Origin: Gemella haemolysans
Lineage (GTDB): Bacteria > Bacillota > Bacilli > Staphylococcales > Gemellaceae
Length of the DNA: 17,485 bases
NCBI RefSeq assembly: GCF_901873445.1
Contig: NZ_CABFLN010000032.1
Coordinates: 1-17,485 of the forward strand
Direction of reading: 5' to 3'
This document shows, piece after piece, positions 5,652 through 13,690 of this stretch. The notes below the pieces were generated by a model that was given only the letters and a program-made list of their open reading frames with translations, ran no database searches and was not told the DNA's origin. The translations under genes and the position numbers were made by a program. Numbering within the stretch: position 1 is the first letter of the stretch; each line of letters begins with the position of its first letter.

Positions 5652-6812
5652 ATGAAAAAAGCTATTTTAGTTATGACATATGGAACACCTGAGGATTATA
5701 CATTTGAAGGCGTAGCTAAATTTTTCACGAATATTAGAAGAGGAGTTCGTCCTAACGATGATGAAATCAACTTATTATTAAAAAACTATCTTCGCATCGA
5801 AGGTTCTCCCCTTCAAGAAATAACACTTAAAGAAGTTAATTTGTTAAAAGAGGCTGTACAAGATGAATATAGAGTATACTTCGCAAATAAATTCTCTTCT
5901 CCATATATCCCGGATGTAATTTCAAAAATGGAAGAAGACAATATTGAAGAATGTATTTGTTTAATTTTAGAACCTCATTATTCATTCTATTCTATTATGG
6001 GATATGAAAGATTTATTAAGAGTGATAAAATCAAATTTAATATAATAAAATCTTGGTATAAAGAAGAAAAATTAATTGAATTTTGGGCTGATGAAATCAA
6101 AAAAATTATCAATACAGAAATTAAAGATGATAGCTACAAAGTAATTTTTTCTGCACATAGCGTGCCTGAAATTGCTTTAAAATATAACGACCCTTATGTT
6201 GATCAAATCTTTGATATGACTAGGATTATAGCAGACAAAATAGGACTTGATAAAGATAACTATACAAATACGTGGCAGAGTGAAAGTGATATCGGTATGC
6301 CGTGGATTAAGCCGGATGTACTAGAATATTTAAGAGACCAAAAAGAGCATCCAAAACACTATATATTTGTACCACTTAGTTTTATAAGTGAACATATTGA
6401 AATCCTTTTTGATAATGATGTTGAATGTCGTGAACTTTGCGAAGAATTTGAAGTAGCATATCATAGACCACCAATGCCTAACTATGATGCTCGTTTAATA
6501 AAAGCTCTAGTTTCTGCAATTAACGATAATAAAGATAATCCTTTTATCTATCACAATCCAGAAAAAACAACATTTAATGAGATGGATAAAGAGAAAGCCG
6601 AGATGCCTGACTTCGTTAAAAAGATGCTAGCTAATAAAAAGGATAGTGAAAAACCTGAAATGCCCGACTTCGTTAAAAAAATGCTGGCTAACAAGAAAGA
6701 CGGCGAAAAACCTGAAATGCCTGACTTCGTTAAAAAAATGTTAGCCAACAAAGAAACAAGTCGTAAAACCAAAATTCTTAATTTCGTTAAAAGTATATTT
6801 AGTAAAAAGTAA
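5652..6812 (+). CDS. hemH: Ferrochelatase (CpfC/HemH family) with C-terminal repeat tail
   Basis: Ferrochelatase inserts Fe2+ into a porphyrin. In Gram-positives the usual substrate is coproporphyrin III, the enzyme then being called CpfC. Residues 1-300 match the family: VMTYGTP at 7-13 with Tyr10 at the axial-ligand position, GSPL at 51-54, FSAHSVP at 166-172 with catalytic-type His169, and [11 protein letters not shown] at 246-256 with the conserved Glu250. The family is normally about 310 residues; this one has 386. The extra tail holds three near-identical 19-residue repeats (317-373, each [13 protein letters not shown] plus a charged linker) and a fourth degenerate partial copy. The ATG follows GAGAGG. 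No other haem-synthesis gene lies in this window, so the pathway role is open; porphyrin salvage or iron release are alternatives. Confidence 0.92.
   Translation: MKKAILVMTYGTPEDYTFEGVAKFFTNIRRGVRPNDDEINLLLKNYLRIEGSPLQEITLKEVNLLKEAVQDEYRVYFANKFSSPYIPDVISKMEEDNIEECICLILEPHYSFYSIMGYERFIKSDKIKFNIIKSWYKEEKLIEFWADEIKKIINTEIKDDSYKVIFSAHSVPEIALKYNDPYVDQIFDMTRIIADKIGLDKDNYTNTWQSESDIGMPWIKPDVLEYLRDQKEHPKHYIFVPLSFISEHIEILFDNDVECRELCEEFEVAYHRPPMPNYDARLIKALVSAINDNKDNPFIYHNPEKTTFNEMDKEKAEMPDFVKKMLANKKDSEKPEMPDFVKKMLANKKDGEKPEMPDFVKKMLANKETSRKTKILNFVKSIFSKK
6600..6812 (+). repeat. 57-bp in-frame tandem repeats in the ferrochelatase tail
   Basis: Units start at 6600, 6657 and 6714, each 57 bp and nearly identical, with a degenerate partial copy from 6771 to the stop. 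Each encodes [13 protein letters not shown] and a linker such as KDSEKP. The predicted segments are amphipathic (FVKKMLA) and strongly basic. Codon use differs slightly between units, so the expansion is not brand new. Confidence 0.93.
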
Positions 6813-6843
6813 TATTTTATAAATAAATACTGTAAAAAGATAT

Positions 6844-6882
6844 AACTCAGTTACTACTAGCTAGCAACTGAGTTTACTTTTA
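6844..6882 (+). terminator. Hairpin terminator after ferrochelatase
   Basis: AACTCAGTT (6844-6852) pairs perfectly with AACTGAGTT (6866-6874) around a 13-base loop, followed by a modest T tract (TACTTTTA). The region 6890-7050 after it is very AT-rich and shows nothing else I can support. Confidence 0.65.
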
Positions 6883-7057
6883 TGCAAAAAATATAAATTC
6901 GTCATCTTACGTTATTTGAAATACAAAATTAATAAACACATTAATTTTATATTATTTTTTATATGTTTTAGATTACATTTCTTAGTTTACATATATTAAA
7001 AGCAACAATAACAATTATACATTATCTTAATTAAATCAAATTTTATTACATAATTTG

Positions 7058-7086
7058 TTTATAGTTAGTGTTTTTTATGTTATAAT
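7058..7086 (+). promoter_or_regulatory. Promoter of the rhodanese lipoprotein gene
   Basis: TTTATA at 7058-7063, a 17-base spacer and TATAAT at 7081-7086 are seen, with TGT just before the -10 giving an extended -10. The ribosome binding site AAGGAGG follows at about 7101. Confidence 0.7.
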
Positions 7087-7116
7087 AAAAGTGAAAATTA
7101 AAGGAGGAACAAATTC

Positions 7117-7632
7117 ATGAAAAAAAATAAAATTACTTTAGCTTTATCGAGCATACTACTTTCTGTATCTTTAGTTGGTTGTAGCAGTGGCGATGGACTT
7201 AACCGTTCCGCAAAAGATGGTAAAGAAAACGAAGTGGAAAAAGCATCCATAAAACTTGTTAAAGCTACAAAAACTGGGGATTATAATTTAATAAGTGCAG
7301 ACGAATTAAAAAAATCTATCGATAGCAAAGAAGATATGATTTTAATCAACACCATTCCTTCTGATCGCTTCGAAAAAACAAAAATCAAAGGCGCTGTTAA
7401 CGCTGGTTTACCTAAAGAAATGAAAGATTTAAAACCAGAGGAAAAAGAAGCATTCTTAAAAACTTTAGGTTCAGATAAGGATAAAAAAATCGTTATCTAT
7501 TGTGGATTTGTCGCTTGTGAAAGAAGCCACGTCGGAGCAGTATTAGCAAAAGAGGCTGGATATAAAAATGTCTATAGATTCCCGGGCGGAATTGCCGCAT
7601 GGTTAGATGCTGGAAATAGCATTGATAAATAG
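7117..7632 (+). CDS. Rhodanese-like domain lipoprotein
   Basis: This 171-residue protein carries a lipoprotein signal with lipobox LVGC (Cys22), a short Lys/Glu-rich linker, and one rhodanese domain from about 55 to 168. Domain landmarks are ISADELKKSI, the active-loop region IVIYCGFVACERSH at 125-138, and the C-terminal YRFPGGIAAW. Rhodanese domains transfer sulfane sulfur through a loop cysteine. Here the loop has two cysteines, C129 and C134, followed by R136, a longer variant of the usual single-cysteine loop that could form a disulfide or a persulfide relay. Lipidation places it outside the membrane, unusual for sulfur transfer. The ATG follows AAGGAGGAACAAATTC. Substrate is unknown. It has its own promoter and a terminator about 250 bases downstream. 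Confidence 0.88.
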   Translation: MKKNKITLALSSILLSVSLVGCSSGDGLNRSAKDGKENEVEKASIKLVKATKTGDYNLISADELKKSIDSKEDMILINTIPSDRFEKTKIKGAVNAGLPKEMKDLKPEEKEAFLKTLGSDKDKKIVIYCGFVACERSHVGAVLAKEAGYKNVYRFPGGIAAWLDAGNSIDK

Positions 7633-7650
7633 CTTTAGCTCTTGCATATG

Positions 7651-7773
7651 TGGATAATTATGAGGATTTACCTCACTTTTGCAATGAAAATCACTGTTTG
7701 TGGGTAATTATGAGGATTTACCTCACTTTTGCAATGAAAATCACTGTTTGTGGGTAATTATGAGGATTTACCT
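7651..7773 (+). repeat. 50-bp direct tandem repeat, about 2.5 copies
   Basis: Units begin at 7651, 7701 and 7751, with a period of exactly 50 bp. The first differs at one base (TGGATAATTA against TGGGTAATTA); the third is cut off after about 23 bases. Each unit has a small dyad, TGAGGATTTACCTCA. There are no spacers between units. It lies between the rhodanese stop and its likely terminator, so it would be transcribed as 3' untranslated RNA. Confidence 0.95.
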
Positions 7774-7881
7774 GCAAATACATTAATAAAACTCGTTATA
7801 TTGTTGAAACAACCCCTTATTATCTTTTCAACAAATCAATCAACATTCCAAAATTTTTATCCAAATATAACAATTTCGCCC

Positions 7882-7924
7882 AATAAAGAGGCAGCTGATT
7901 TCAGCTACCTCTTTATTTTTTTCT
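7882..7924 (+). terminator. Intrinsic terminator between the rhodanese gene and yidD
   Basis: AATAAAGAGG-C-AGCTGA (7882-7898) pairs with TCAGCT-A-CCTCTTTATT ending at 7917, with one C/A mismatch, followed by a T run on the plus strand. It overlaps the yidD stop codon (7915-7913). The T tract favours use for the plus-strand rhodanese transcript. On the minus strand there is no T run. Confidence 0.85.
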
Positions 7925-8164
7925 ATTAAATTTAAATATTTCCCTTTTAAATAAAGGAACATTATCAAAATACTCTCCCTTATAGAAAGGATGACACTTT
8001 GAAAGTCTTTTTACAGTTAAGTAAGTCCCCAGGAAAAAACCAAACCTTTTATAACTTTCCATTGCATAAGACGAACATGTTGGTGAAAATCTACATGTAG
8101 GTCTTGTATAACGTGATATATGCCTTCTATATAATTTTATTAAAAATACACATAACTTCGCCAT
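7913..8164 (-). CDS. yidD: Membrane protein insertion efficiency factor YidD
   Basis: This 83-residue protein matches YidD: an N-terminal amphipathic segment MAKLCVFLIKLYRRHIS, then the hallmark CRFSPTCSSYAMES, then a hydrophobic turn GFFLGTYLTVKRLSKCHPF with the conserved K-CHP motif. YidD is a small, membrane-associated factor that assists YidC-dependent membrane protein insertion. The ATG at 8164 is chosen over an in-frame GTG at 8173 because AAGGAG ends directly beside the GTG, leaving no spacing, while it sits about 8 bases before the ATG. In many bacteria yidD lies near rnpA and yidC; here it stands alone. A good minus-strand promoter lies at 8187-8215. Confidence 0.93.
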   Translation of the reverse strand: MAKLCVFLIKLYRRHISRYTRPTCRFSPTCSSYAMESYKRFGFFLGTYLTVKRLSKCHPFYKGEYFDNVPLFKREIFKFNRKK

Positions 8165-8186
8165 TAAAAGCACTCCTTTCTGCTTT

Positions 8187-8215
8187 ATTTTAACAATTCA
8201 CTAGATTAATTTCAA
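8187..8215 (-). promoter_or_regulatory. Promoter of yidD
   Basis: On the minus strand TTGAAA (8215-8210), a 17-base spacer and TAAAAT (8192-8187) form a good sigma-A promoter. The start would fall only about 15 bases upstream of the yidD ATG, so the leader is short but still includes the ribosome binding site. Confidence 0.65.
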
Positions 8216-8246
8216 CTTATTACTCCAAAAATACAACAACTGCCTT

Positions 8247-8261
8247 CGATACTGATTATCA
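8247..8261. promoter_or_regulatory. Fur-box-like site 1 in the yidD-dps intergenic region
   Basis: CGATACTGATTATCA matches the 7-1-7 Bacillus Fur consensus TGATAATNATTATCA at 12 of 14 defined positions, with a perfect right half. It lies upstream of both divergent genes. PerR and Zur boxes are similar, so the regulator cannot be named from sequence alone. Confidence 0.5.
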
Positions 8262-8309
8262 TTTATAATTTTTCGCCTTGGAAAACATTGTCAAATCAAC
8301 TTTTATTTT

Positions 8310-8324
8310 AGATAATAATTCTCA
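8310..8324. promoter_or_regulatory. Fur/PerR-box-like site 2 upstream of dps
   Basis: AGATAATAATTCTCA matches TGATAATNATTATCA at 12 of 14 defined positions. It ends 23 bases before the dps -35 box. Dps genes are commonly PerR- or Fur-controlled, which makes the site plausible. Confidence 0.55.
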
Positions 8325-8347
8325 ATAACTATTATAAGTCTATAAAC

Positions 8348-8376
8348 TTTACATAACGTACTTATGGTGCTATAAT
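8348..8376 (+). promoter_or_regulatory. Promoter of dps
   Basis: TTTACA at 8348-8353, a 17-base spacer, and TATAAT at 8371-8376, preceded by TGC as an extended -10. This is one of the best promoters in the window. Confidence 0.82.
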
Positions 8377-8413
8377 TTAAGCATAAATTACAAAATAAAG
8401 GAGAGAATTTAAA

Positions 8414-8848
8414 ATGACACGTAAAACAGAATTAAACAAACTTGTAGCAAATTTAACAGTATTATACACAAAATTACACAGCTTCCACTGGTATGTAACT
8501 GGACGTAGCTTTTACACACTACACGAAGTATTTGAGAACTATTACAACTACACAACTGAATCTTTAGATGAAGTTGCTGAAAGATTATTAGCAATCGGAG
8601 GACGCCCAGTTTCTACACTTAAAGGTGCTTTAGAAATCGCAACAATCAAAGAAGCAACTGAAAAAGAAACAACTAAAGAAATGGTTGCAGCTGTATTCCA
8701 CGATTTCGAACTATTAATCAATGACTTAACTCACCTTATGAGTGTAGCTGAAGAAGAAGGAGATCAAGGTACTTCTGACTTAGCATTAGGTCTAAAAACT
8801 CAATTAGAAAAAAATGTTTGGATGTTACGTTCTTACTTAGCAGACTAA
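8414..8848 (+). CDS. dps: Dps family ferritin-like DNA-binding/iron-storage protein
   Basis: Dps assembles as a hollow dodecamer that oxidises Fe2+ with peroxide and stores the iron, protecting DNA. The 144-residue length fits the Listeria/Streptococcus Dps-like group. Ferroxidase signatures are present: HWYVTGRSF at 25-33 with His25, LHEVFENYY at 36-44 with His37 and Glu41, and the partner-subunit set LDEVAERLLAIGGRP at 51-65 with Asp52 and Glu56. The N-terminus is short and not strongly basic, so DNA binding may be weak. AAGGAGAG precedes the ATG. The gene is alone, with two metal-regulator-like boxes upstream and a shared bidirectional terminator after it. Confidence 0.96.
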   Translation: MTRKTELNKLVANLTVLYTKLHSFHWYVTGRSFYTLHEVFENYYNYTTESLDEVAERLLAIGGRPVSTLKGALEIATIKEATEKETTKEMVAAVFHDFELLINDLTHLMSVAEEEGDQGTSDLALGLKTQLEKNVWMLRSYLAD

Positions 8849-8860
8849 TAACATATCTAA

Positions 8861-8903
8861 AAAAAAGCTATCCACCACTCAGATGTGATGGATAGCTTTT
8901 TTA
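8861..8903. terminator. Bidirectional terminator between dps and yycI
   Basis: GCTATCCA pairs with TGGATAGC, with further pairing inside around a C/A mismatch. The stem is flanked by an A run on the left and a T run on the right, so it works for dps on the plus strand and for the walRK operon end (yycI) on the minus strand. Confidence 0.9.
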
Positions 8904-8910
8904 TACCTAT

Positions 8911-9711
8911 CTATGAACTATGTCCTTTTCTGTTTAAAATATTCAAGTTTATAGCATCCACATAATAGTTGCTCACCTGACCATCTTTATCACTTATTTC
9001 AACATTCCAAGTTGGTATTAATACTTGGTTTTCTGTTTGTGAAATGTAAGTATAATATCCTAATGTAGCACGAACTCTACAATTTTTTGGAATTAAATCT
9101 TCATGATATAACCTATTTATAGCTTGATTAGATGCAACTAGAGTTTCATTTTTATCTTTTCTTATGTTAGAAACTCCTGTTAAAGTAAAATGTTTTATAT
9201 CCCCATTACTCTCAACACTAAAGACAATCCTAGCATTTTTATTAGAAAATACTCTAAAACTGTCAATCTGTTGTTCATAAATAACCTCGTTTTTATTAGC
9301 ATTGTAACTAGAGAATACATAGTTTGCACTCAACTTCAATTTTTCAAGTAAAAATGAGTCTAGTTCAGCTCTATAACTGCCTTTGTTAACATTAGTTATA
9401 GCATTTTCTGAACTAACCTTTAGAGTTGATGTTTTATCTACATTTTCAACCTCGAATTTCAATCCACTCTCTTCTCTTTTAAAATCTTTCAAGTCAGAAA
9501 TAGTTACATTAACATACCCAAGATTATCACGTTTTGTTGCATTTTCTTCAACTGTTATATTATCATTTTTCATAGAACGCTCTATGATTTCTTTTTCTTG
9601 GACAATCTCGGTTTTATTTTTTTGAACTGTATAGACATAAAAAGTTAATAAGACCGCATTTAAAGCAATAAATAGGTAAATAAATAATGTTTTCATCTTG
9701 CCCCAATTCAT
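8911..9711 (-). CDS. yycI: Two-component system regulatory protein YycI (WalI)
   Basis: YycI is a bitopic membrane protein that, with YycH, forms a complex with the histidine kinase WalK and tunes its activity (inhibitory in Bacillus subtilis, activating in Staphylococcus aureus). The 266-residue protein has one N-terminal membrane helix at about 8-28 (TLFIYLFIALNAVLLTFYVYT) and a long extracytoplasmic domain. The C-terminal part, YYTYISQTENQVLIPTWNVEI followed by YYVDAINLNIL, resembles the YycI/PepSY-like fold. The ATG overlaps the yycH stop by 4 bases (ATGA), indicating translational coupling. Identification rests on position, topology and motifs. It is the last gene of the operon; no yycJ (metallo-hydrolase) follows, as it does in many Bacilli. 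Confidence 0.9.
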   Translation of the reverse strand: MNWGKMKTLFIYLFIALNAVLLTFYVYTVQKNKTEIVQEKEIIERSMKNDNITVEENATKRDNLGYVNVTISDLKDFKREESGLKFEVENVDKTSTLKVSSENAITNVNKGSYRAELDSFLLEKLKLSANYVFSSYNANKNEVIYEQQIDSFRVFSNKNARIVFSVESNGDIKHFTLTGVSNIRKDKNETLVASNQAINRLYHEDLIPKNCRVRATLGYYTYISQTENQVLIPTWNVEISDKDGQVSNYYVDAINLNILNRKGHSS

Positions 9712-11021
9712 AGTCTCTCTCCCTTATCTATCATTTCTTTTAGTTTTTTAAAACTTACATATCTATCATTATACTTCACATACCATGCAGGAGTATAACT
9801 AAAACTATTTCTATCTTTGTTGTAAGTTTTATCATATCCTAAAACTATATCACCTATTTCTTTCAAATTAACTCTCTCATAAAGATAATTTATTACATAC
9901 TCAGTTTTTTCTACAGAATACAATTCCGCTTCTTTCGATGAAAGATAAGTCTTAGTCAACTTCTTCGGTGAGGTCAGTTTATATATCCCACTACTATTAT
10001 CTTCTGAAATAATATCAGCATGACCATCTTTACTAAAAGCTATAGAATCTTTATATGCTTCTTGGAAAATACTAATCCCTTCTAAAGCAGTTGTCAGTTG
10101 ATAATTAGTGTCCCCAACATAACCTAACTCTAAAAAGCTAATAGTATTATTAATAGCGATAGTAGCACCTACCTCACGACCACCTTCATTAGATGGATTT
10201 GTATATACTAATCTATTATTCATAACTCTTAATATTCCATATCCATCGGTTACTTCATCTTCATTACTAATTCTAAGATTATCTTTTTTCTCAAAAATAT
10301 CTTTCGCCAGTCTATTTAAATTAACATCTTCAGCACTATATTCATCAATAACATTATCCTCATCACCCTCTTTTAAATATATGAATTTATTATTCAAACT
10401 GTATTTCGCATAATTTTGCTTTTTCTCATTGAACTTACTATTTATTTTTTCATATATATCTTGTTTTAAAGTAATTTGAAGATAGTTTTTATCGTCTTTT
10501 TTATATAGATAAATCATATTAGGTCTATCTTTTAATAAAACTATAGTATCAAACTCTAAACTCACGTTCGAATTATCTTCAGAAAAAAATAACGGTTTAA
10601 GCAGTGCCGAGTCTAGAGTAACTTGATAATTTATCAATATTTTTTCAACGTTATTAGTCGTAATATCTTCTATGTTACGGTTTCTAACCCTAGATTCCGT
10701 ACTCTCACTATCCGAAAGTAGCGACAATAACTCTTTTAATACTTTTTTATCTTTGACTCCTTCTACACTCGCTACTTTTGTTATTGTATTTTGAATTATA
10801 GTTTCTTCCCTTGCTCCTTCCTGATTCTTCACGACACTATCGGGTATAAGGAAGTTTAAAAGGTTATTTTTATTTGAATCAACTGATTTTTGAGTAGATC
10901 TTTTTGTGAAAATTTCATAATCTGGTTGATAAGTAATAATAAGATAAGATAAAGTCAAACTTAGTAAAACAAGTATGCCTAAAATTACTGATTTTACAGT
11001 TTCCTTTTTTCTACTTCTCAT
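9708..11021 (-). CDS. yycH: Two-component system activity regulator YycH (WalH)
   Basis: YycH is the partner of YycI in controlling WalK at the membrane. The 437-residue protein has a basic N-terminus MRSRKKE, one membrane helix at about 10-30, and a large extracytoplasmic region ending KYNDRYVSFKKLKEMIDKG. Its length is close to that of the staphylococcal and Bacillus proteins. I chose the ATG at 11021 rather than the in-frame ATG at 11042: AGAGGTGAG lies 5 bases before the former, whereas the latter has no ribosome binding site and falls inside walK. With the chosen start, yycH begins 12 bases after the walK stop. Frequent Asn, Lys, Asp and Ser fit a cell-surface domain. Confidence 0.9.
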   Translation of the reverse strand: MRSRKKETVKSVILGILVLLSLTLSYLIITYQPDYEIFTKRSTQKSVDSNKNNLLNFLIPDSVVKNQEGAREETIIQNTITKVASVEGVKDKKVLKELLSLLSDSESTESRVRNRNIEDITTNNVEKILINYQVTLDSALLKPLFFSEDNSNVSLEFDTIVLLKDRPNMIYLYKKDDKNYLQITLKQDIYEKINSKFNEKKQNYAKYSLNNKFIYLKEGDEDNVIDEYSAEDVNLNRLAKDIFEKKDNLRISNEDEVTDGYGILRVMNNRLVYTNPSNEGGREVGATIAINNTISFLELGYVGDTNYQLTTALEGISIFQEAYKDSIAFSKDGHADIISEDNSSGIYKLTSPKKLTKTYLSSKEAELYSVEKTEYVINYLYERVNLKEIGDIVLGYDKTYNKDRNSFSYTPAWYVKYNDRYVSFKKLKEMIDKGERL

Positions 11022-11032
11022 ACTACTCACCT

Positions 11033-12961
11033 CTATAACCATTCATCATCTATTTGTTCACAAGGTAGTGTTACAAATATTATGCTTCCATAACCTTCTC
11101 TACTTTGTGCCCAAATACGACCTTTATGAGCTTCTACAATAGTCTTAGCTAAAGCTAATCCTAAACCTGTTCCACCCATACTTCTTTGTCTACTCTTATC
11201 AACTCTATAAAATCTATTAAAGATTTTATCAATGTGAACTAAAGGTATTCCTACCCCTTCATCTTTTATAGAAATACTCACCCTATTATGGTGATAATTC
11301 TGTCTAACTCTTATAGTAATATTCTTACCATTTGGAGAATATTTTATTGCGTTATTGACAATATTGTCAAACACCTGTGTAAGTTTATCTTGGTCTCCTT
11401 CAACAAATATCGGCGTTTTAGAAATATGTTTTATAAAATTCTTTTCTGGATGTGTTAGTGCAAATCTATCTGTAATCTGCTCAAGCATTTTATTTATATC
11501 GATGAACTCTTTTTCATAATGCTCTTCTTTAATATCCATTTTCCCAAGTTGCATAAGTTCATTTACCATTCTTATCATACGCGTAGTTTCTTTATGAATA
11601 GTATCTATAAACTGAGGAGCAAGCTCCTTATCTTCCAACACACCTTCTTCTAACGCTTCAATATAACTATTCATAGTCGTTAGAGGTGTACGAAGTTCAT
11701 GAGATACAGTCGATACAAACTCGCGTCGTTCTTTTTCCTGACGTTCCTGATCTGTTACATCATAAAGTACTATAATGTACCCTTCTAATTCCGTAGACAT
11801 TTGCGTTAAATCTTCTGTATCTTCTTTTTCAATCTTAGAAATTTCAGCTCGTAAAAGTAGCTCGTCATCAGTTTTTGAAGTATTAACAAGAAGACTATCT
11901 TCGGCTTCTAGTATCTCTTCTATACTTTCATATTCCGTGATATTAAGAATCTTCAGAACATCTTTTCCTATAAAAATCTCATCATCACGTCCACCTAGCA
12001 TATCCTCTGCACTAGTATTTATCAGAATTATCCTTCCGTTATTATCAGTTGTAATAATCCCGTCCATCATACTTTCGATGATAGTCGCCAGTTTCCTACG
12101 CTCTATCTCAGTCACAGCCTGTTCTTCTTCAATTCTCCTAGAAATCTGATTAAATACTTTGGCAAGATCACCGATTTCATCATCTGCATCTATACCAACT
12201 ACCGTACCATAATTCCCTAAGGCCATCTTCTTAACCTGCGAACTCATTTTTTCAATGGAACTCGTTACAGTTTTTGAAGCAACAAATCCTATAACAGTAG
12301 TAATTAATATCGACAATATAGTTCCTACTATAAAGATTCTCGAAATACTATTTACCTCTTGGTACACACTCTCTATATCTGCCATAAGAGAGATTACACC
12401 TACAACCTCATTATCTTTTTTTACAGGACTCACATAGATCCAAACACGCTTATTACTATCAGCATTATTTTGAATCTGTTTCGTACTTTCTCCTGTTTTT
12501 ATAACTTGGCTTACAAGCGGATCAAACGATCTCTTAGCAAGATACTCATCATTTCCATTTTTTGAAGAACTAGCCAAAATTTTCGAATCATTATCTATAA
12601 CATTAACTAACAATAGTTTTTGAATATTAAATTCACTGACTAGTTTTGCAATTCCACTTTTTGAATCACGACTACTATTAGCAGTATCATTTTGATCAGC
12701 ATTATTCTCTAAAACCTTCGAGTCTTCTGCATTCTTTCCGTTAATTTTATCGATTTCTTCTCGAACATGGTAATTAAGGATTTTCTCTTGCTCCATAATA
12801 TTCTGTTCAAATGTATTTACGTTACTATTTCTTAATTGTGTTGTAAAGAACAATCCAATAAGTTGCAATGATATTATATTAACCAATACATATACTATTA
12901 CGAACTTAGTTCGGATTGATGAAAAGAATCTTTTCTTGAATTTCTTACCGAAAAAACTCAT
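11033..12961 (-). CDS. walK: Cell-wall sensor histidine kinase WalK (VicK/YycG)
   Basis: WalK senses the state of the cell wall and phosphorylates WalR. The 642 residues show the full architecture: membrane helix 1 at about 20-41, an extracytoplasmic Cache/PDC-type domain at about 42-206, helix 2 at about 207-229, HAMP at 230-282, PAS at about 287-403, the H box FVSTVSHELRTPL with phosphorylated His421, the N box DNIVNNAIKYSPNG at 532-545, DEGVG at 567-571, and GGTGLGLALA at 596-605. It is somewhat longer than S. aureus WalK, partly through an Asn/Asp/Ser-rich stretch at about 84-102 in the sensor region. The ATG overlaps the walR stop by 1 base (TAATG), so translation is coupled. The kinase is essential in many relatives. 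Confidence 0.97.
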   Translation of the reverse strand: MSFFGKKFKKRFFSSIRTKFVIVYVLVNIISLQLIGLFFTTQLRNSNVNTFEQNIMEQEKILNYHVREEIDKINGKNAEDSKVLENNADQNDTANSSRDSKSGIAKLVSEFNIQKLLLVNVIDNDSKILASSSKNGNDEYLAKRSFDPLVSQVIKTGESTKQIQNNADSNKRVWIYVSPVKKDNEVVGVISLMADIESVYQEVNSISRIFIVGTILSILITTVIGFVASKTVTSSIEKMSSQVKKMALGNYGTVVGIDADDEIGDLAKVFNQISRRIEEEQAVTEIERRKLATIIESMMDGIITTDNNGRIILINTSAEDMLGGRDDEIFIGKDVLKILNITEYESIEEILEAEDSLLVNTSKTDDELLLRAEISKIEKEDTEDLTQMSTELEGYIIVLYDVTDQERQEKERREFVSTVSHELRTPLTTMNSYIEALEEGVLEDKELAPQFIDTIHKETTRMIRMVNELMQLGKMDIKEEHYEKEFIDINKMLEQITDRFALTHPEKNFIKHISKTPIFVEGDQDKLTQVFDNIVNNAIKYSPNGKNITIRVRQNYHHNRVSISIKDEGVGIPLVHIDKIFNRFYRVDKSRQRSMGGTGLGLALAKTIVEAHKGRIWAQSREGYGSIIFVTLPCEQIDDEWL

Positions 12962-13665
12962 TACTCTTCACCTATAAAGTAACCTACACCACGACGTGTC
13001 ATTATATATTCAGGTTGCGATGAATCATCTTCTACTTTCTCACGTAATCTTCTCACAGTTACATCGACTGTTCTCACGTCACCAAAGTAATCATAACCCC
13101 ACACTGTTTGCAGTAGATTTTCACGTGTTAAAACTTGTCCACGGTGTTGAGCAAGATAATAGAACAAATCAAATTCTCTGCGTGTAAGATCGATTTCCTC
13201 TCCATTTTTCTTAATAACATAAGCTTCTGGATAAATAACAATATCCTTGATTACAAGGTCACCACCACTTTTTTCCTCTACAACTTCTTCTTGTTGCTTA
13301 GTAACACGGCGTAGGTTTACCTTAACCCTCGCCATAAGCTCACGCGTTGAGAATGGTTTAGTCACGTAATCATCAGCTCCAAATTCTAATCCTAGAACCT
13401 TATCTATCTCACTATTTTTTGCTGTTAGCATAATAATTGGAATATTCTTTTTAGCACGTACTTCTCTACATACTTCCATTCCGTCTTTTTTCGGCAACAT
13501 CAAATCTAGTAAAATTAAGTCAGGATTTTCACTAAAAGCAAGCTCTACTGCTTTTTCTCCATCATTAGCGACTATTACATCATAACCTTCTTTTTTTAAA
13601 TTAAAATCTAGTATGTTAGCAATCGGTTCTTCATCATCGACTACTAGTATTTTATATTCTGCCAT
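12961..13665 (-). CDS. walR: Response regulator WalR (VicR/YycF)
   Basis: WalR is an OmpR/PhoB-type regulator of autolysin and other cell-wall genes, phosphorylated by WalK. The 234 residues comprise a receiver domain (about 1-120) with the acidic pair D10/D11, phospho-acceptor D54 in [12 protein letters not shown]81 and K103, and a winged-helix DNA-binding domain (about 136-232) with [35 protein letters not shown] and the wing RRGVGYF. Thr102 in DDYVTKPFS corresponds to the site phosphorylated by the Ser/Thr kinase PknB/Stk in staphylococci (position by analogy). A strong TAAGGAGG precedes the ATG. It is the first gene of the walR-walK-yycH-yycI operon, with an unusually long leader containing the repeat element at 13691-13864. 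Confidence 0.98.
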   Translation of the reverse strand: MAEYKILVVDDEEPIANILDFNLKKEGYDVIVANDGEKAVELAFSENPDLILLDLMLPKKDGMEVCREVRAKKNIPIIMLTAKNSEIDKVLGLEFGADDYVTKPFSTRELMARVKVNLRRVTKQQEEVVEEKSGGDLVIKDIVIYPEAYVIKKNGEEIDLTRREFDLFYYLAQHRGQVLTRENLLQTVWGYDYFGDVRTVDVTVRRLREKVEDDSSQPEYIMTRRGVGYFIGEE

Positions 13666-13690
13666 TTTCTTCCTCCTTAGATTTATACTA

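Noticed and set aside
6551..6772. Minus-strand ORF opposite the ferrochelatase tail
   Set aside because: It is an antisense shadow kept open by the 57-bp coding repeats.
7651..7773. CRISPR array
   Set aside because: The 50-bp units are head to tail with no unique spacers between them, and no cas genes are present in the window.
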